Assembly (NCBI GenBank): GCA_011033025.1
Contig: WFMF01000010.1
Coordinates: 372,001-436,000, forward strand
Origin: Beroe forskalii
Lineage: Eukaryota; Ctenophora; Nuda; Beroida; Beroidae
Direction of reading: 5' to 3'
Length of the DNA: 64,000 bases
Shown piece after piece: positions 31,590 to 43,570 of the stretch; position 1 is the stretch's first letter, and each line of letters opens with the position of its first letter. The position numbers and the translations under genes are program-made. The notes beneath the pieces are model-generated. The model worked only from the letters and a program-made list of their open reading frames with translations, did not search any database and was not told the DNA's origin.

Positions 31590-34160
31590 CAACGAGGCAA
31601 CAGTCTTTATACCATAGGACTGGTGCTGTAGGAGCAAGTCTGCTCTGACTCCTCTCTTTTCCCTGCCAAACGCTGCATTCAAATGCACCACGAACACGCC
31701 ACTCTTTCTGTCTGAAGGAGGAGAGTGTGAGAGACGAGAGAGGGAAGGGGATCATAGAGGAGGGATTAGGGTGGGATGAGGGAGAGAACTGAAAACAGGA
31801 TGGACATTGGACGGAAGGGAAAAAGGAAAGAAACACCAGAATGGAATAAGAATAAACGAATAAAACTTTAGAATTTATATTTATTTGCTGACAGAGATAG
31901 TTAACCTGATGAGAAGACGAAGTATTGATCAGGATACTGTGTAGCCTCGTTACCCACATCTTCACACTGTGAAACATCCTTATTGCAATGGAATAACCAC
32001 CTGAGAGAGACATGGTACTGTTAGAGAGGTTACTAAACCATTCTGCAGTAGCTACCTCTAACCATGTTCCTGTCTGTTGGTGCAAAGCATTTGGTAGAGT
32101 GGAGAGCAATGTGAAATTTTGTGCAATTATTGCAGGAAAATTCGAATAATAATATTTATGTACGCCACCACCCTTACCCATGTGTGTGTTTATACAGTGC
32201 ACATGGATCGATCGATAATGACGCGAAAATTTTGACAGAAATTCCAGGAAAAATCAATTTCTCGCACTGTCAAATGTGCATCTTAATCAATCCTCTCATC
32301 GATCGATGCATGTGTACAGATCTGGGTTACCCTTTTGTAACATAACGTATTGCACCGTTTATCTATTGCACCCTCTTACTCTCTTACAACATGACGTATT
32401 GATGTACCTGTCTTGAAGTATTGAACCCTGTACCTATTGTACGTGTTGTACCTGTCTTGCGGGGGGTTCCTGATGACGAGGTTAGTCACGTGACCACTCC
32501 TAACAGGAACTCTGAACTCCCTCCACCCGTCCCGCACCACCACTGAGAGGGGGCATCAGAGATTACCATCAGTTTGAAGGTTTTAGGGATAGAACTTCAG
32601 ATATCAGAGATTAAGGGAGGGGGATAGAACTTCACATATCAGAGATTATTAAGCGGTTAGAAATATCCAAAATCTATCAATTCAACAAGAGCTCTTACTA
32701 ATAAACTTACTTAGTAAGTTAATAAACAAAGCTGCCCACGCGATAAATGCAGGTTTGCCCTTCAAAATTTGAAGTTCGTGATTTTATAATCTTTATGTTG
32801 CCACGTATATTTTCTGTACATGGCATATACCCAAACTCTGAGAAATTACACATGCTGCATTTGGTGAGGGGTGCCTCAGTGAACTGCAGTTGCTTATGAG
32901 TTATGAAGCTGCTGCTAGTTGCTAAAAGAATTTTAATATGATACGGGACTCGAGGCCACCAAGAGAGCATGTAACGTTGCTGACAGCAATATCACACAGA
33001 AAATAGTGGTTTAATCAATTCACCGGTGAATAAGTCATGCCACCCTCAGTGACCTTCAAATTTGAGCTTACAACCCTGTTAAACCGGTGTGTAATGTCTC
33101 AAGACAGGGAGTTTAAACAGCACCCTGATAGAATATGGGCCTTGAAGCAGTACCAAGTATCAAGTACTCAAGTTCTCAAGACCCTAATGATAACTGTGTT
33201 TAGGTAAAGCCGGATATCAGGGTGTGAGCTGTGCAGGCATCGACCGAGGACTCGATCTCGGTCAAAAATCACTCGTGAACTAATGAACTACTTATACCCA
33301 ACTCTCCATTGTAACACGTACCAAATACACGTCAGACGGAGTCTTTGTGACACTCACTGCAGTAAATGCCTCCCCAGGTAATAATTTAGAGCTGTCAGTC
33401 ATAAAATTAAGAGGCAGAGGTTAGTCAGTTAGTCGAGGCGATTGTACCCTTTCATTTTATTCCATCTCAAGACCACGGATTTCTTAGTTTCTCAGTGCTT
33501 AAATTGTATCATCCCTGTTGTAATTAATTCTGGTTTAACTAACTCCGGTGTAATAAACTCTGGTGTAACTCTCTCTGAAATATAAACTCTATTTTAGGGA
33601 TTATAGTTCATGTATTCGCTCATAAGTCGATGCAAGAGCATTTTATAGTTCGAGACATGCCATTAATTTGCCACTTTAACATTGCCTAAATGCCCTGGCT
33701 ATTTGTACAGTTATTGGGGTAATGCGAGACATTACCAACTTGCAGTATTATACAGTGGGCGGGAGACTCTGTGACGTAAGAGATAAAAGTTATTTTATTT
33801 TGGTTGGACAGCAAATACTTATTTGCTGCTTTCCTAAATTACCTTATTCCCACTATAGGCACTGGAGATGATGTGTAAAAGCGAGAGATATCTGCGAATT
33901 CAATTCCGAAAATCAGCATTTCATTCTTGTCAGAGCGATCGGGAATTCGGGAAGAAAATCGATCAGAGAAATGTCTCACAATCACCGCTAATTTTGACAT
34001 CTTTAATTCGCCCAATTTTTCTAATTCCCTGCTTTAGATCCCATCCCAGGAAACTGACATACTGCATATCCTAGTATCCTGTCTCAGAGAAGCAGTTAGA
34101 CAGTTGGTTACGCATCAAGCAATCTGGCAGTTAAAGCACCAATATTTAGTGGCAAAATTG
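31590..34160. other. Non-coding stretch, no supportable gene
   Basis: Unique AT-rich sequence. A short inverted repeat around GATCGATCGAT lies at 32197-32318 (GTGCACATGGATCGATCGAT against ATCGATCGATGCATGTGTAC), probably a small mobile element. The - strand frame of 217 codons at 31549-32202 has no recognisable domain and begins inside the foldback element. I see no further YTH exon here. Confidence 0.4.
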
Positions 34161-34164
34161 GCAT

Positions 34165-34835
34165 TATCACCCTATTAAACCACCCCATAAACCACCCCAT
34201 AAACCACCCCTTAAACCACCCCATAGACCACCCCATTAACCACCCCATAAACCATTCCATAAATCACTCCATAAACCACCCCATAAACCACCCCATAAAC
34301 TACCCCATAGAGCACCCCATAAACCACCCCATTAACCACCCCATAAACCACCCCATTAACCACCCCATAAACCACCCCATTAACCACCCCATAAACCACC
34401 CCATACACCACCGCATAAACCACCCCATTAACCACCCCATTAACCACCCATAAACCACCCCATAAACCACCCCATAAACCACTCCATAAACCACCCCATA
34501 AACCATCCCATAAACCACCCCATAAACCGCCCCATAAACCACTCCATAAACCACCCCATAAACTACCCAATAAACCACTCCATAAACCACCCCATAAACC
34601 ACCTCATGAACCACCCCATAAACCACCCCATAAACTACCCAATAAACCACTCCATAAACCACCCCATAAACCACCCCATAAACCACCCCATAAACTACCC
34701 AATAAACCACTCCATAAACCACCCCATTAACCACCCCATAAACCACCCCATGAACCACCCCTATAAACCACCCCATAAACCACCCCATAAACCACCCTAT
34801 AAACCACCCTATAAACCACCCCATTACCCACGGAA
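34165..34835 (+). repeat. 12-bp satellite (ATAAACCACCCC)
   Basis: About 55 units of CATAAACCACCC with variants ATTAACC, ATAGACC and ACTCCATAAACC. The complementary strand reads GGGGTGGTTTAT, a G-rich repeat. Open frames on both strands arise because 12 is divisible by 3 and the unit lacks stops in those frames. Confidence 0.95.
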
Positions 34836-35089
34836 ACTTCTAACTCCTGGCTCTTAATATACGGGTGCAATGTAACCACATGTAGCCATATAACCACTTG
34901 GTAGTGATATAGTGTTTACAAACCCCTGGCATTTGACCCACATGGTAATAAACCCTCAGGCTGACACGAAACACTCCCATCGGACTACTTATCACTTGTC
35001 AGCTGTGGCATATCAGCGGGTTTACACATGACCACAGACCAGGTAGGGCAACAAATCCTTTCTCAGACGTCATCACCTGCTACCATTGG

Positions 35090-35310
35090 TAATTTGCTAC
35101 CGGGTATTTTATAGCTTGCTACCAGGTATTTTATAACTTGGTACCGGGTATTTTATAACTTGCTACCGGGTATTTTATAACTTGCTATCGGGTATTTTAT
35201 AACTTGCGACCGGGTATTTTATAACTTGCAACCAGGTATTTTATAACTTGCTACCGGGTATTTTATAACTTGCTACCGGGTATTTTATAACCTGTTCTCG
35301 GGTATTTCAT
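35090..35310 (+). repeat. About 22-bp tandem repeat (ACTTGCTACCGGGTATTTTAT)
   Basis: About nine copies with variation at CTACCGGG / CGACCGGG / CTATCGGG / CAACCAGG. Confidence 0.88.
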
Positions 35311-35319
35311 CCACTAAAA

Positions 35320-37419
35320 GTTAAATACCCTGCATCCGGCATGTCGGGGAGGCTAATAATATTTTAAATCGTGTATTGTACACTTTGTACTACATAAAAC
35401 TACCACGGTGGTCACGTACCCTTGGTCAGTGGTCACGTACCCTTGGTAACTGTGACGCGTTACCAGGGTTACACGTAATCTTGGTAACTGTCTACATGGT
35501 AACATACTGTGAGTTGTGACGCATCACCTTGGTTACACACATGGCAACAGCCAAAATAGGAACCACATTTTGAAGCCCATACAGCCACTTCTAACATCTC
35601 ATTTTGAATTCATTGCTGGTTGCAGGAAAGTTAAGACATTTTCACGAATTTCAAGCAGGCCACCCTCTCACTGAATTCAATTTGTCAAATGGTGAAACGG
35701 GAATAGAATTGAGCGAACTCTCACATTAAAGTATTAATGGTGTAGACACACACGAAGTTTTCTCAATTTCCGTGAGCCACATTTGCAGCATATGTTAATC
35801 CATATCGCTCGAAGTCAGTGATATGACAGAGATCCTAGACAGATTAAGTAAACTGTAACGAAATAACACCTCACGTTGAGACTTGACAGCTGCGCAGATA
35901 CCGTGCGAGGCTGTTTGATGATCTACCTACGTCTAAGAGAGAGGATCTTTGTTATGAATAGGTGTTAAACATTATGTAATGCTCTCCAGGCTTTAAATAG
36001 TGCTCGGACTCCGGGAGTTGTCGACAACAACGACAAGCCGTCGAACACTATACGCTTATAGATTACATCATTGTGTGGGTTTTGGTAGGAATTTACAAAC
36101 TAGACGGCACTCAGCCCCGCTGGGTTAGCTATGTAATTAGCACCTGGTTAGCCCACCTAGCCTGCTAGTAATAGATTATACCGTCAGACTGCGCAGTGCC
36201 CTCCCAGTGTACGACTGTACTACGTGTTCACCTGAATAACCCATTATTTTGTTGCTGGTCATTGAGTATGCCATCTCACATAACTCACCGTCTCATATTC
36301 TGTAAAATACAGAGATAGCGCTCAAAGAGTCGAAGTTAATTAACAGTGGGATATTGCTGTCAAGAGAAGGGAACCTCCCTCACGGTAAATACATAGTCAA
36401 ATAGCTACAACAATCAGGCGTATAATCATGTAAACATTAGACTATTTCCATGTTTGGATTTGAGAGCATATTGATCACTGATCACCGCATGCGTGAAGGG
36501 TAATGAATGAGTTGCCACCGAACCATGACAAGAAAACTGCTTTTAATAAATCGTCAAGTGAAAATGTGACTTTTGAGGACGGACTTTCATTCAATTTTAT
36601 CAATTTTCTAGCAAAATGAAATAGAGTAAAATAGCTTTGGGAAAAATAGGTTTGGGAAAAAAATTGAAATTTTTACGAGAGATAGAGGTTAGCTTTTCAT
36701 TTGAGTCGTCTCAACGAGGTGATCATTTTAATACTTTCCGTTTGTCAAAATGAGTGAAAAAGGACCAAAAAAAACGTGGCACTATTGGCCGTTTTTTCGC
36801 ATAATTTTGGGCCCAAATGGTCAAATAAGATCTAATTCACTTCTAAATTCGTTTGTCCATAAAATCTGATGCAAATGATAGGCAAAACAAGTATATGACC
36901 CATTTTTGCTTCAAGGCCTCACTTGGACGATTTTGCACTTAGCATCTGGAAGTCTGGACTCAAAACCATAGTCAAACTGTTGGTAGTTTGGTACATGGCC
37001 ATTGGCCAACTCATATCACAAAATCAAGTTTTCGAAAATATGAGGGGTAAACCACCAGTTTACGCTTAGCGGGTCAGACAACGTCTGAAGTAAATATGAT
37101 CACCGAGTATTGAAATCTGATACGATTGAAGATAATAACATCAGAACATTACTTCATTACTTGTTGTTAGATTCTGAATGTTGATTTTCGCTTTTGCAGT
37201 AAATATATTATTATATTTTAAAATAAAAGACTGCCCAGTTCCACAACACGAACAATCACAACGAGCAGACTGACTTTTAAATGCAAAGTACTTTCAATAT
37301 TAATCATCAGTGCAAAAGTCATTGAGTAACCTTAAATTGTTAGGTTTGAAATTTTTTTACAGTACAGTAGATTAATAAATATCGCTTGTTATTCGTCACT
37401 CTCATATTTAACCTATCAG
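35320..37419. other. Intergenic region upstream of the GPCR
   Basis: No gene visible. A ragged direct repeat of GGTCACGTACCCTTGGTAAC type occurs at 35410-35550. CTTTAAATAG near 35992 is TATA-like. CCTATCAG directly before the GPCR start codon could be an acceptor, so a 5' untranslated exon may lie here. Confidence 0.3.
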
Positions 37420-38502
37420 ATGGATACACCATACTACAACTCCACCCTCGGAGAGGTCCCTTACAACTCCACCCTCGGAGAGGTCCCTTACAACTCCACC
37501 CTCGGAGAGGTCCCTTACAACTCAACCCTCGGAGAGGTCCCTGAGAGCACATCCCGTATCTTCCTCCTGGTTTACCTGTCCTTGGTCTGCATGTCCACGC
37601 TCCTAGGAGACTCCATCATTCTAGTAGCGTCCCTCAAGTACCAAGCTCTCCAACTCCACAAAACCCTGGTGGTCCTTATCCAGTACATCGCTGTTAACGA
37701 CATCCTTGTGGTTATCTTCACTGGGTTGCCGGGCATTGCAGCCCTAGCTGCAGACAGGTGGGTGGTAGGTCCTAGCATGTGTGGAGCGAGTCTCTTCGTG
37801 TACGCGAGCAGTGCCGCCTTCGTCTCGGAGCTGATCAGTGCGCTAGCCCTGGCTAAGCTGCTGATAGTGAAGTACCCACTGAGAGCTATCAACTTCTCAG
37901 AGGGGTCAGGTCACGTGATAGCGGTGGTTCTGTGGGTCTACAGCTGCGTGTTCCCCACCATAGCCATCGGCAAGGATCCTACAGGCGTGTACTACACACC
38001 CAATCTCTACAACTGCGACTACTTGTGGAAGAAACCCCCCTGGACTAACACTACGATCAACGCGTACAGCGGCAGCATAGGCTGCTCCCTCATCCTCTTC
38101 ACCTCAGTCACTGTGCTGAGCAGTATCCTACTGATAATCGCTGCAAGGAGTGTTTCCAGGAGGATGCCAGGGGGGCTCCAATGGCAGGGTGTCCTAGTAG
38201 TCCTCCTGACAGCTGCTCTGCATCTCATTGTCAGTGTCCCCACTGGGGTCTACTACCTGGCCTTCCAGACGAATATCCTGTCTCCGGATGGTCTGGACCT
38301 GCTGTACAGGTGTGCGTGGTTCACCTCCCTGCTCGGGGCCATGTCCAACTTCTACATCTTCACTCTCACACTGTCAAGCTTTAGGAGGTTTCTGAGATCC
38401 GGAATCAGGGTGGTAAGAGTGTCGGTGTCGAGCGGGTTTAGCAGTGATCATACGACACGCAGCGAGAGGAGATCACTTCTCAATCAGAACACTGCCAATT
38501 AG
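37420..38502 (+). CDS. Orphan rhodopsin-like (class A) GPCR, single exon
   Basis: The 360-residue frame has seven hydrophobic segments at about 47-71, 82-108, 120-147, 165-183, 216-241, 257-281 and 296-318. C121 at the top of TM3 and C199 in the second extracellular loop form the expected disulfide pair. TM2 carries AVND (LAxxD-like) and TM6 carries SVPTGVYY with the conserved Pro. The DRY motif at the end of TM3 is replaced by AKL in front of LIVKYPLRA, and NPxxY in TM7 reads NFYIF. The N-terminus is four nearly identical 9-residue repeats YNSTLGEVP, each with an N-glycosylation site. The short basic tail ends LLNQNTAN. A plasma-membrane receptor with unknown ligand. Lack of introns is common for such receptors in early-branching animals. 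Confidence 0.85.
   Translation: MDTPYYNSTLGEVPYNSTLGEVPYNSTLGEVPYNSTLGEVPESTSRIFLLVYLSLVCMSTLLGDSIILVASLKYQALQLHKTLVVLIQYIAVNDILVVIFTGLPGIAALAADRWVVGPSMCGASLFVYASSAAFVSELISALALAKLLIVKYPLRAINFSEGSGHVIAVVLWVYSCVFPTIAIGKDPTGVYYTPNLYNCDYLWKKPPWTNTTINAYSGSIGCSLILFTSVTVLSSILLIIAARSVSRRMPGGLQWQGVLVVLLTAALHLIVSVPTGVYYLAFQTNILSPDGLDLLYRCAWFTSLLGAMSNFYIFTLTLSSFRRFLRSGIRVVRVSVSSGFSSDHTTRSERRSLLNQNTAN
37433..37541 (+). repeat. 27-bp coding tandem repeat in the GPCR N-terminus (x4)
   Basis: Four in-frame copies of TACAACTCCACCCTCGGAGA plus GGTCCCT, differing at one silent third position (TCC/TCA). The repeat multiplies the NST glycosylation sequon. Near identity implies recent or homogenised duplication. 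Confidence 0.93.
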
Positions 38503-39240
38503 AACGCTGCTCAATTAGAACACTGCTCAATTAGAACACTGCTCAATAAGAGCACTGCTCAATCAGAGCACTGCTCAATTAGATCACTGCTCAATAAGTG
38601 CACTGCTCAATTAGGACACTGCTCAATTAGAACACTGCTCAATCAGAACACTGCTCAATAAGAGCACTGCTCAATTAGAACACTGCTCCATCAGAACACT
38701 GCTCAAGTGCTAAATTAGAACACTGCTCAATTAGAACACTGCTCAATTAGGACACTGCTCAATTAGAACACTGCTCAATTAGAACACTGCTCAATTAGAA
38801 CACTGCTCAATTAGAACACTGCTCAATCAGAACACTGCTCAATTAGAACACTGCTCAATTAGAACACTGCTCAATTAGAACACTGCTCAATTCGAACATT
38901 GCTCAATTAGAACACTGATCAATAAGAGCACTGCTCAATTAGAACACTAATCAATCAGAACACTGCTCAATTAGCAAACCGTTAAATTAGAACACTGTTA
39001 GATTAGAACACTGCTCAATCAGAACACTTCTCAATTAGAACATTGTTAAATTAGAACAGTGTTAAATTAGAACACTGCTCAGTTAGATCACTGCTCAATT
39101 GGCACACTTTTCAACCAGAACAACACTCAGTTAGAACACTGCTCAATTAGAACACTGTTCAATTAGAACAATGCTCAATTAGAACATTGCTCAATTAGAA
39201 CACTGATCAATTAGAACAGTGCTCAAGTGCCCAATTTAAA
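38486..39240 (+). repeat. 16-bp array derived from the GPCR stop codon region
   Basis: The coding end CTCAATCAGAACACTGCCAA with stop TAG runs straight into about 45 units of AACACTGCTCAATTAG. The unit is the last five or so codons plus the stop. Variants include AATCAGAACACT and AATAAGAGCACT. It would form most of the 3' untranslated region. Confidence 0.9.
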
Positions 39241-39829
39241 CACCGCTCGATTAGGAAGGACACAGATGATTGCTGAACTAGATCACTTCATTATTTTACA
39301 GAAGTGTGGTAATTTTGTATATTCGCATGATAATTCTATATATTTTTGGGAAAATGTTAAATAGAACTTTAATCTTTTAATGTAAAATTGGCTTTGAATC
39401 TTTGCTGTTGCCAAACTTTCTGAAATTCAGAGTCCAGACGCATGTATTTTAAAAACTGGTGTGAGAGTTATTTCCGTTTGATTCCTTAATCTCTCACTTT
39501 TGGTGCTTAGCTTAGGTGAGAGGCTGGGCCGAACTCGTGTTGTCAGAACCTTCCTAAAGAAAGAACTAGCTTTTTGATCTGATGGGAAACGTTGAAACCG
39601 CTGAAATTCGAAAATATCATCGATGAGTATTTACAGGGAAATTTTTCGAATACTGTACAACTTTGTTCCCACAGAGGCACTGTCCATATGAGAACTTACA
39701 GTCGCCCCGGTCGGCAAATGAGAGTAAATGAGATTTATTGCTATAATTATGCTGCATAAACACTTGGTTAGAAGGTATGCCATTATGATGCAAAATTCCT
39801 AGCAGTTGATTGAATGGAATGAATGTTGT

Positions 39830-40530
39830 GATTACCTTCCGACGATGATAGGAAGTGGAATGGAGGGGAGGAGGATGGTAGGAAGTGGGATGGAGGTATG
39901 TAGGGGAGGAGGATGTTGGGAGGAGGTAGGAAGTGGGATGGAGGGGAGGAGGATGGTAGGTGAAGGGGATGGCTGAGACGATGAAGCTCCAAGGGGGACA
40001 GGCAGCACCAGCGAGATAAGGTACTCGAGAGGGTTCCACAGAGGATAAGGTGTCCTGCATGCCCTGTTGGTCCGAGTCTCAATGAAGTGGGATACATAGG
40101 AAGCAGCGAGTGGGTGTGGCCTGGCTTCCAGGAGTACTTTTGACCAGTAGCTCCACAGCTTAGGTTACACACCCGAGCTCATGCACGAATGCGATGAGCC
40201 CTTCCCATCTTCAGAAACTGTCCAGGAGGGTTATGAGAAGTTATTTTCCCTGTGGATGAAGCTCCATGGGGGGACAGGCAGTACCAGCGAGATAGGGCAC
40301 TGTAGAGGGTTCCACAGAGGATAAGGTGTCCTGCATGCCCTGTTGGTTCGAGTCTCAATGAAGTGGGATACATAGGAAGCAGCGAGTGGGTGTGGCCTGG
40401 CTTCCAGGAGTACTTTTGACCAGTAGCTCCACAGCTTAGGTTACACACCCGAGCTCATGCACGTATGCAATGAGCCCTTCCCATCTTCAGAAACTGTCCA
40501 GGAGGGTTATGAGAAGTTCTTTCTCCCCGT
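39830..40530 (-). repeat. GGAGGAGGATGGTAGG repeats and a 275-bp tandem duplication
   Basis: 39.84-39.96 kb is a purine-rich repeat (GGTAGGAAGTGGGATGGAGG). About 275 bp starting GATGAAGCTCCA at 39977 recur at 40254 with few differences (GGGTTCCACAGAGGATAAGG in both). It lies 3' of the - strand retroelement remnant below and may be its 3' end. Confidence 0.75.
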
Positions 40531-40869
40531 GGATGAATGTGTTGTCCAACACAATGGGGTGATATAGGGATCGAATGAAGTATTCGATATAGAACGTCAG
40601 GGGTTTAGTGGGTAGATGGTGCAATCTAGGTGCTCAGTGGCCCTATGCGTCCTAAATTGCTTTCCAGAGCTCACATAGGGAACCCTGGATCCATCTACTT
40701 ATATACATCTGGAAATACATCTTACAATGAAAGCAACTATGATTGTATGTACAATGAGTCTGTCTTAACTTACAACCTTGGCTGGTTGTATCCATTCTTT
40801 ATTCTCTCTGTTCAGCCAGATAAAGTAGCTTGCTCTTATTGCTATGATAGAGAGCTCTTTTCTGATAAC

Positions 40870-41948
40870 TTAACATTGTTTTGTGGTAAGTCTCACAAAA
40901 CGAAACAGAGCCATGGAGCTGGTGTTGACGAATCCTCGAGCTCCTACTTCTACAGTGAAGAGGTTTGTGTTCCAACCTTTTTCTTTGGACCTTCTGACTA
41001 GATCTTCGTATTTTGTTGACTTCTTTATTTTCCAGTCTGCGATGTTATCCTCGAAGGGGGAGGTAAGTTCCACAAACAGGCAAGATTTCCTATCTAGGCT
41101 GTATATGCAGATGTCAGGGCGAAGTGGACTGCATGCAATCTCTGGTGGTATTTGATATTGCTCGTTTCTCTTATCACAGAGGAACTTCCAATCTTGAGCA
41201 TCCCCCCACCATTGACCATTTCTCTGAGGAAGTTTCTTCTTTCTTGGTATGGGCTTACCAGCTGCCACAAATGAATCGTTGAGGCTTGGGATCTTCTTCG
41301 TTCCTTCTTCGTTTCTTCTTTCTTCTTTTCTCTTCTTACTAGTCTTTAGCCATTTGAGAATGGATCCGAGTAAGCTGTCGTGTCTCCAGGAAATACGCCC
41401 TTGCTGTAGTGCTACCTTACAGCTACAGAGTATGTGGACTTGGGAGCAGTATTTCCATCCACAGAGATGACACCTAGCTTCTGCAGTCTTTTTCCATCTC
41501 CTCAAGTTCATTGGGTCAGGGAGGGTCCCCTGGATCGAGTTCAGCAGGAAGGAGAGCATGGACGATGAAAAGCTGTAGAGGAGTTCTTTCCACTTCAGAT
41601 CCAGGTTGATGAGTTCATCCCATTCTGTCCATTTGCTCTGGGATGCTAGTTGGAGGATCTTTCCGATTTTCTCATCATTGGTGAGGTCTTTGGCTTTTGA
41701 TTGATCTTCTTCTCTTTATCAAGGCCTCTCCTATCTCCTTTCATCCGCACGTTGACCATGAACTTCTTTTCGAAGTCTATCTCTTCAACTGCAGCTTTGA
41801 GCTTCTTGCTGGGGTTCCATCCATCTTGATCCATGTGATCATCTCTTTTCCTTTTTGCTGTTCTTCTAACGAGGGGGTCTCGTGACGTAGCCGTTGTAAG
41901 CTGGGAGTTCAGGCAGTTACTGAGAAACATACAATATGATGGTATCAA
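40870..41948 (-). pseudogene. Retroelement remnant: zinc-knuckle plus PD-(D/E)xK-like C-terminal region
   Basis: The - strand frame at 40870-41559 reads LLNSIQGTLPDPMNLRRW, CHLCGWKYCSQVHILCSC (Cx2C...HxxxxC knuckle), GRISWRHDSLL, then RPDICIYS and FVELTSPFEDNI with KKSTKYEDL. The PD...ELT...K array resembles the nuclease-like domain at the C-terminus of certain animal retroelement polyproteins. The frame extends upstream through SQSKWTEWDELINLDLKW until about 41690, where it shifts relative to a Lys-rich frame at 41646-41948. No reverse transcriptase motifs are visible, so this is a truncated, frameshifted copy. Confidence 0.6.
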
Positions 41949-42209
41949 ATTCCCGCGAAATGAACTTTGCGTAATTTAACTCAGCAGCGCAGCAGACGAT
42001 TTCGTGAAGCAGTCGCTAAAATACGCAGTAAAAACGTAAGTGCAGCGCAAAGAGCTCAACCAATTGCTTTCGCGGCCTACAAACATTGAGTGGCAATTTT
42101 CAGTCCAAAATCTTGAATTTGTCATGAAGCCTGCCGGCCCAGCAGGCCTCACCACCAATTTTTAAACCCTTCCTTGCTCTGAATTACCATTCAGCACGTG
42201 CGAACTCCC

Positions 42210-42222
42210 GTTGCTAGGCGAC
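42210..42222 (+). promoter_or_regulatory. X-box-like RFX site
   Basis: GTTGCTAGGCGAC fits the RFX X-box consensus RYYNYY-N(1-3)-RRNRAC at every position. It lies 103 bp before the start codon of the membrane-protein gene at 42325, within the usual distance for RFX-driven ciliary promoters. A single short match, so this is suggestive only. Confidence 0.35.
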
Positions 42223-42324
42223 GTAAATTTCAAAAGTGTACAATCCGCCCACGCGGTCTCAATTCTCGTTACAATACACATCTTACGTTGCTTATTTCTA
42301 CGTTCATCACAAATATTTGCGAAA

Positions 42325-43163
42325 ATGATGTCTGCAATCGAAATCCTGACGGTGGCAGAACTTCTTCTGCTAACGTCAATGGTAGTGATACTGACATACG
42401 TCAGTATCACATTGCGAAGAATCCTCGTGACTCTTCGTCAGAAGCCCAAAGAGGAGAAGAGTGGAGAAGATGGCTCGATGAAGATTGGCCATGATAAGGA
42501 CGCCCACAAGCTGAAGAAAATGTTCAAAAGGATGGAGGAAGCCGAACAAGCGGACATGGGGGACCTGGAAACACCATTCCAGACCCTGATCCTAAGCGAC
42601 ACGGAGCTATCAGGGACAGGGAGCCAAGAGTTGCTGAAAGAGGCAACTTTCAGCCTCCCACCGTTTGAGTTCAATGACTTCGTCATTGAAGTGCCAGACG
42701 ACTTGGTGAGTTCAATTCGTAATCATATTATAATAATACAGTAAGTCAAAGCGGCATATTCATCATGCCCGATGCCTCCTCGATCAATTCGAAATTTTGA
42801 GTATTACATAACAAATCTAACTTCGGACACACTCGAAATCAAAGGTCGCCATTTACATCAACCTCTTTTTACAGGAACCGGGCGAAGTATTGGACGATGC
42901 TTCGGTGGCCGATTCCGTGTCAACGATGGGGACAAGGAGGCTCTTTATGGTAAGCCAAAATGCTAATGATTTCTTTTTCACTTTTCAGTATGATCAACAC
43001 TCATGAGTACTCAACAGTTTTTGGTTCATATTGATTTTGGCCTTTTCAGAGGTTCCAAGTTACAAATTCAACAGGTTTCCCTAATGAACCTTACTTTCAG
43101 GAGGACAGCGAGGAAGATGCTACAACGCCTCGGACAGCTGATTGGATAGCCTTCTTCCCCTAA
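42325..43163 (+). CDS. Small single-pass membrane protein, family not recognised
   Basis: Three exons, 42325-42705, 42875-42949 and 43101-43163, join at phase 0 with good GT-AG sites and end in TAA at 43161, giving about 172 residues. The N-terminus starts MMSAIEILTVAELLLLTSMV and continues hydrophobic to about residue 30, followed by RRILVTLRQKPKEEK, a signal-anchor with a basic cytoplasmic flank. The rest is acidic and low in hydrophobic residues (MFKRMEEAEQADMGDLETPF, DFVIEVPDD), ending TPRTADWIAFFP. The start was chosen at the first ATG of GAAAATGATG; the frame is open further upstream, but the first Met there would be at 42211 inside the X-box-like site. No known domain is recognised. 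Confidence 0.6.
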
Positions 43164-43189
43164 TCAGAAGTGTCACCAACCAAGATCTC

Positions 43190-43570
43190 AGATTTTATTT
43201 AACAACATTGCAATTTTATTTATCACCATCACAGTAATTTTATCTACCTTTCAAGCAATTTTAATTTACCAACATTGATATTTTATTCACTATTTCAGTA
43301 TTTTATTCACCACTTTAAGTAACTTTATTCACCATTTCAGTAACTTTAATTTACCAGTATAATCATTTTAATCGCCATTTCAGTATTTTATTCACCACTT
43401 TGAGTAACTTTAGTTTAACAATTCTGTAATTCTAATCACCACTATTTGTAATTTTAATTATCAGATTTCAGAATTTTTAACAGTATTTGCCGACTTTGTT
43501 TAACTAACTTTTTTTTAACAATTCTGTTATTCTAATCACCACTATTTTTAATTTTAATTACTGTGATATA
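43190..43570 (+). repeat. Degenerate AT-rich repeat in the probable 3' UTR
   Basis: Loose units of CAGTAATTTTATTCACCATTT type, about 21-40 bp, following the stop codon at 43163. Confidence 0.6.

Noticed and set aside
30905-31631. Two similar proteins on opposite strands
   Set aside because: They mirror each other because the DNA is an inverted repeat; no domain is recognisable.
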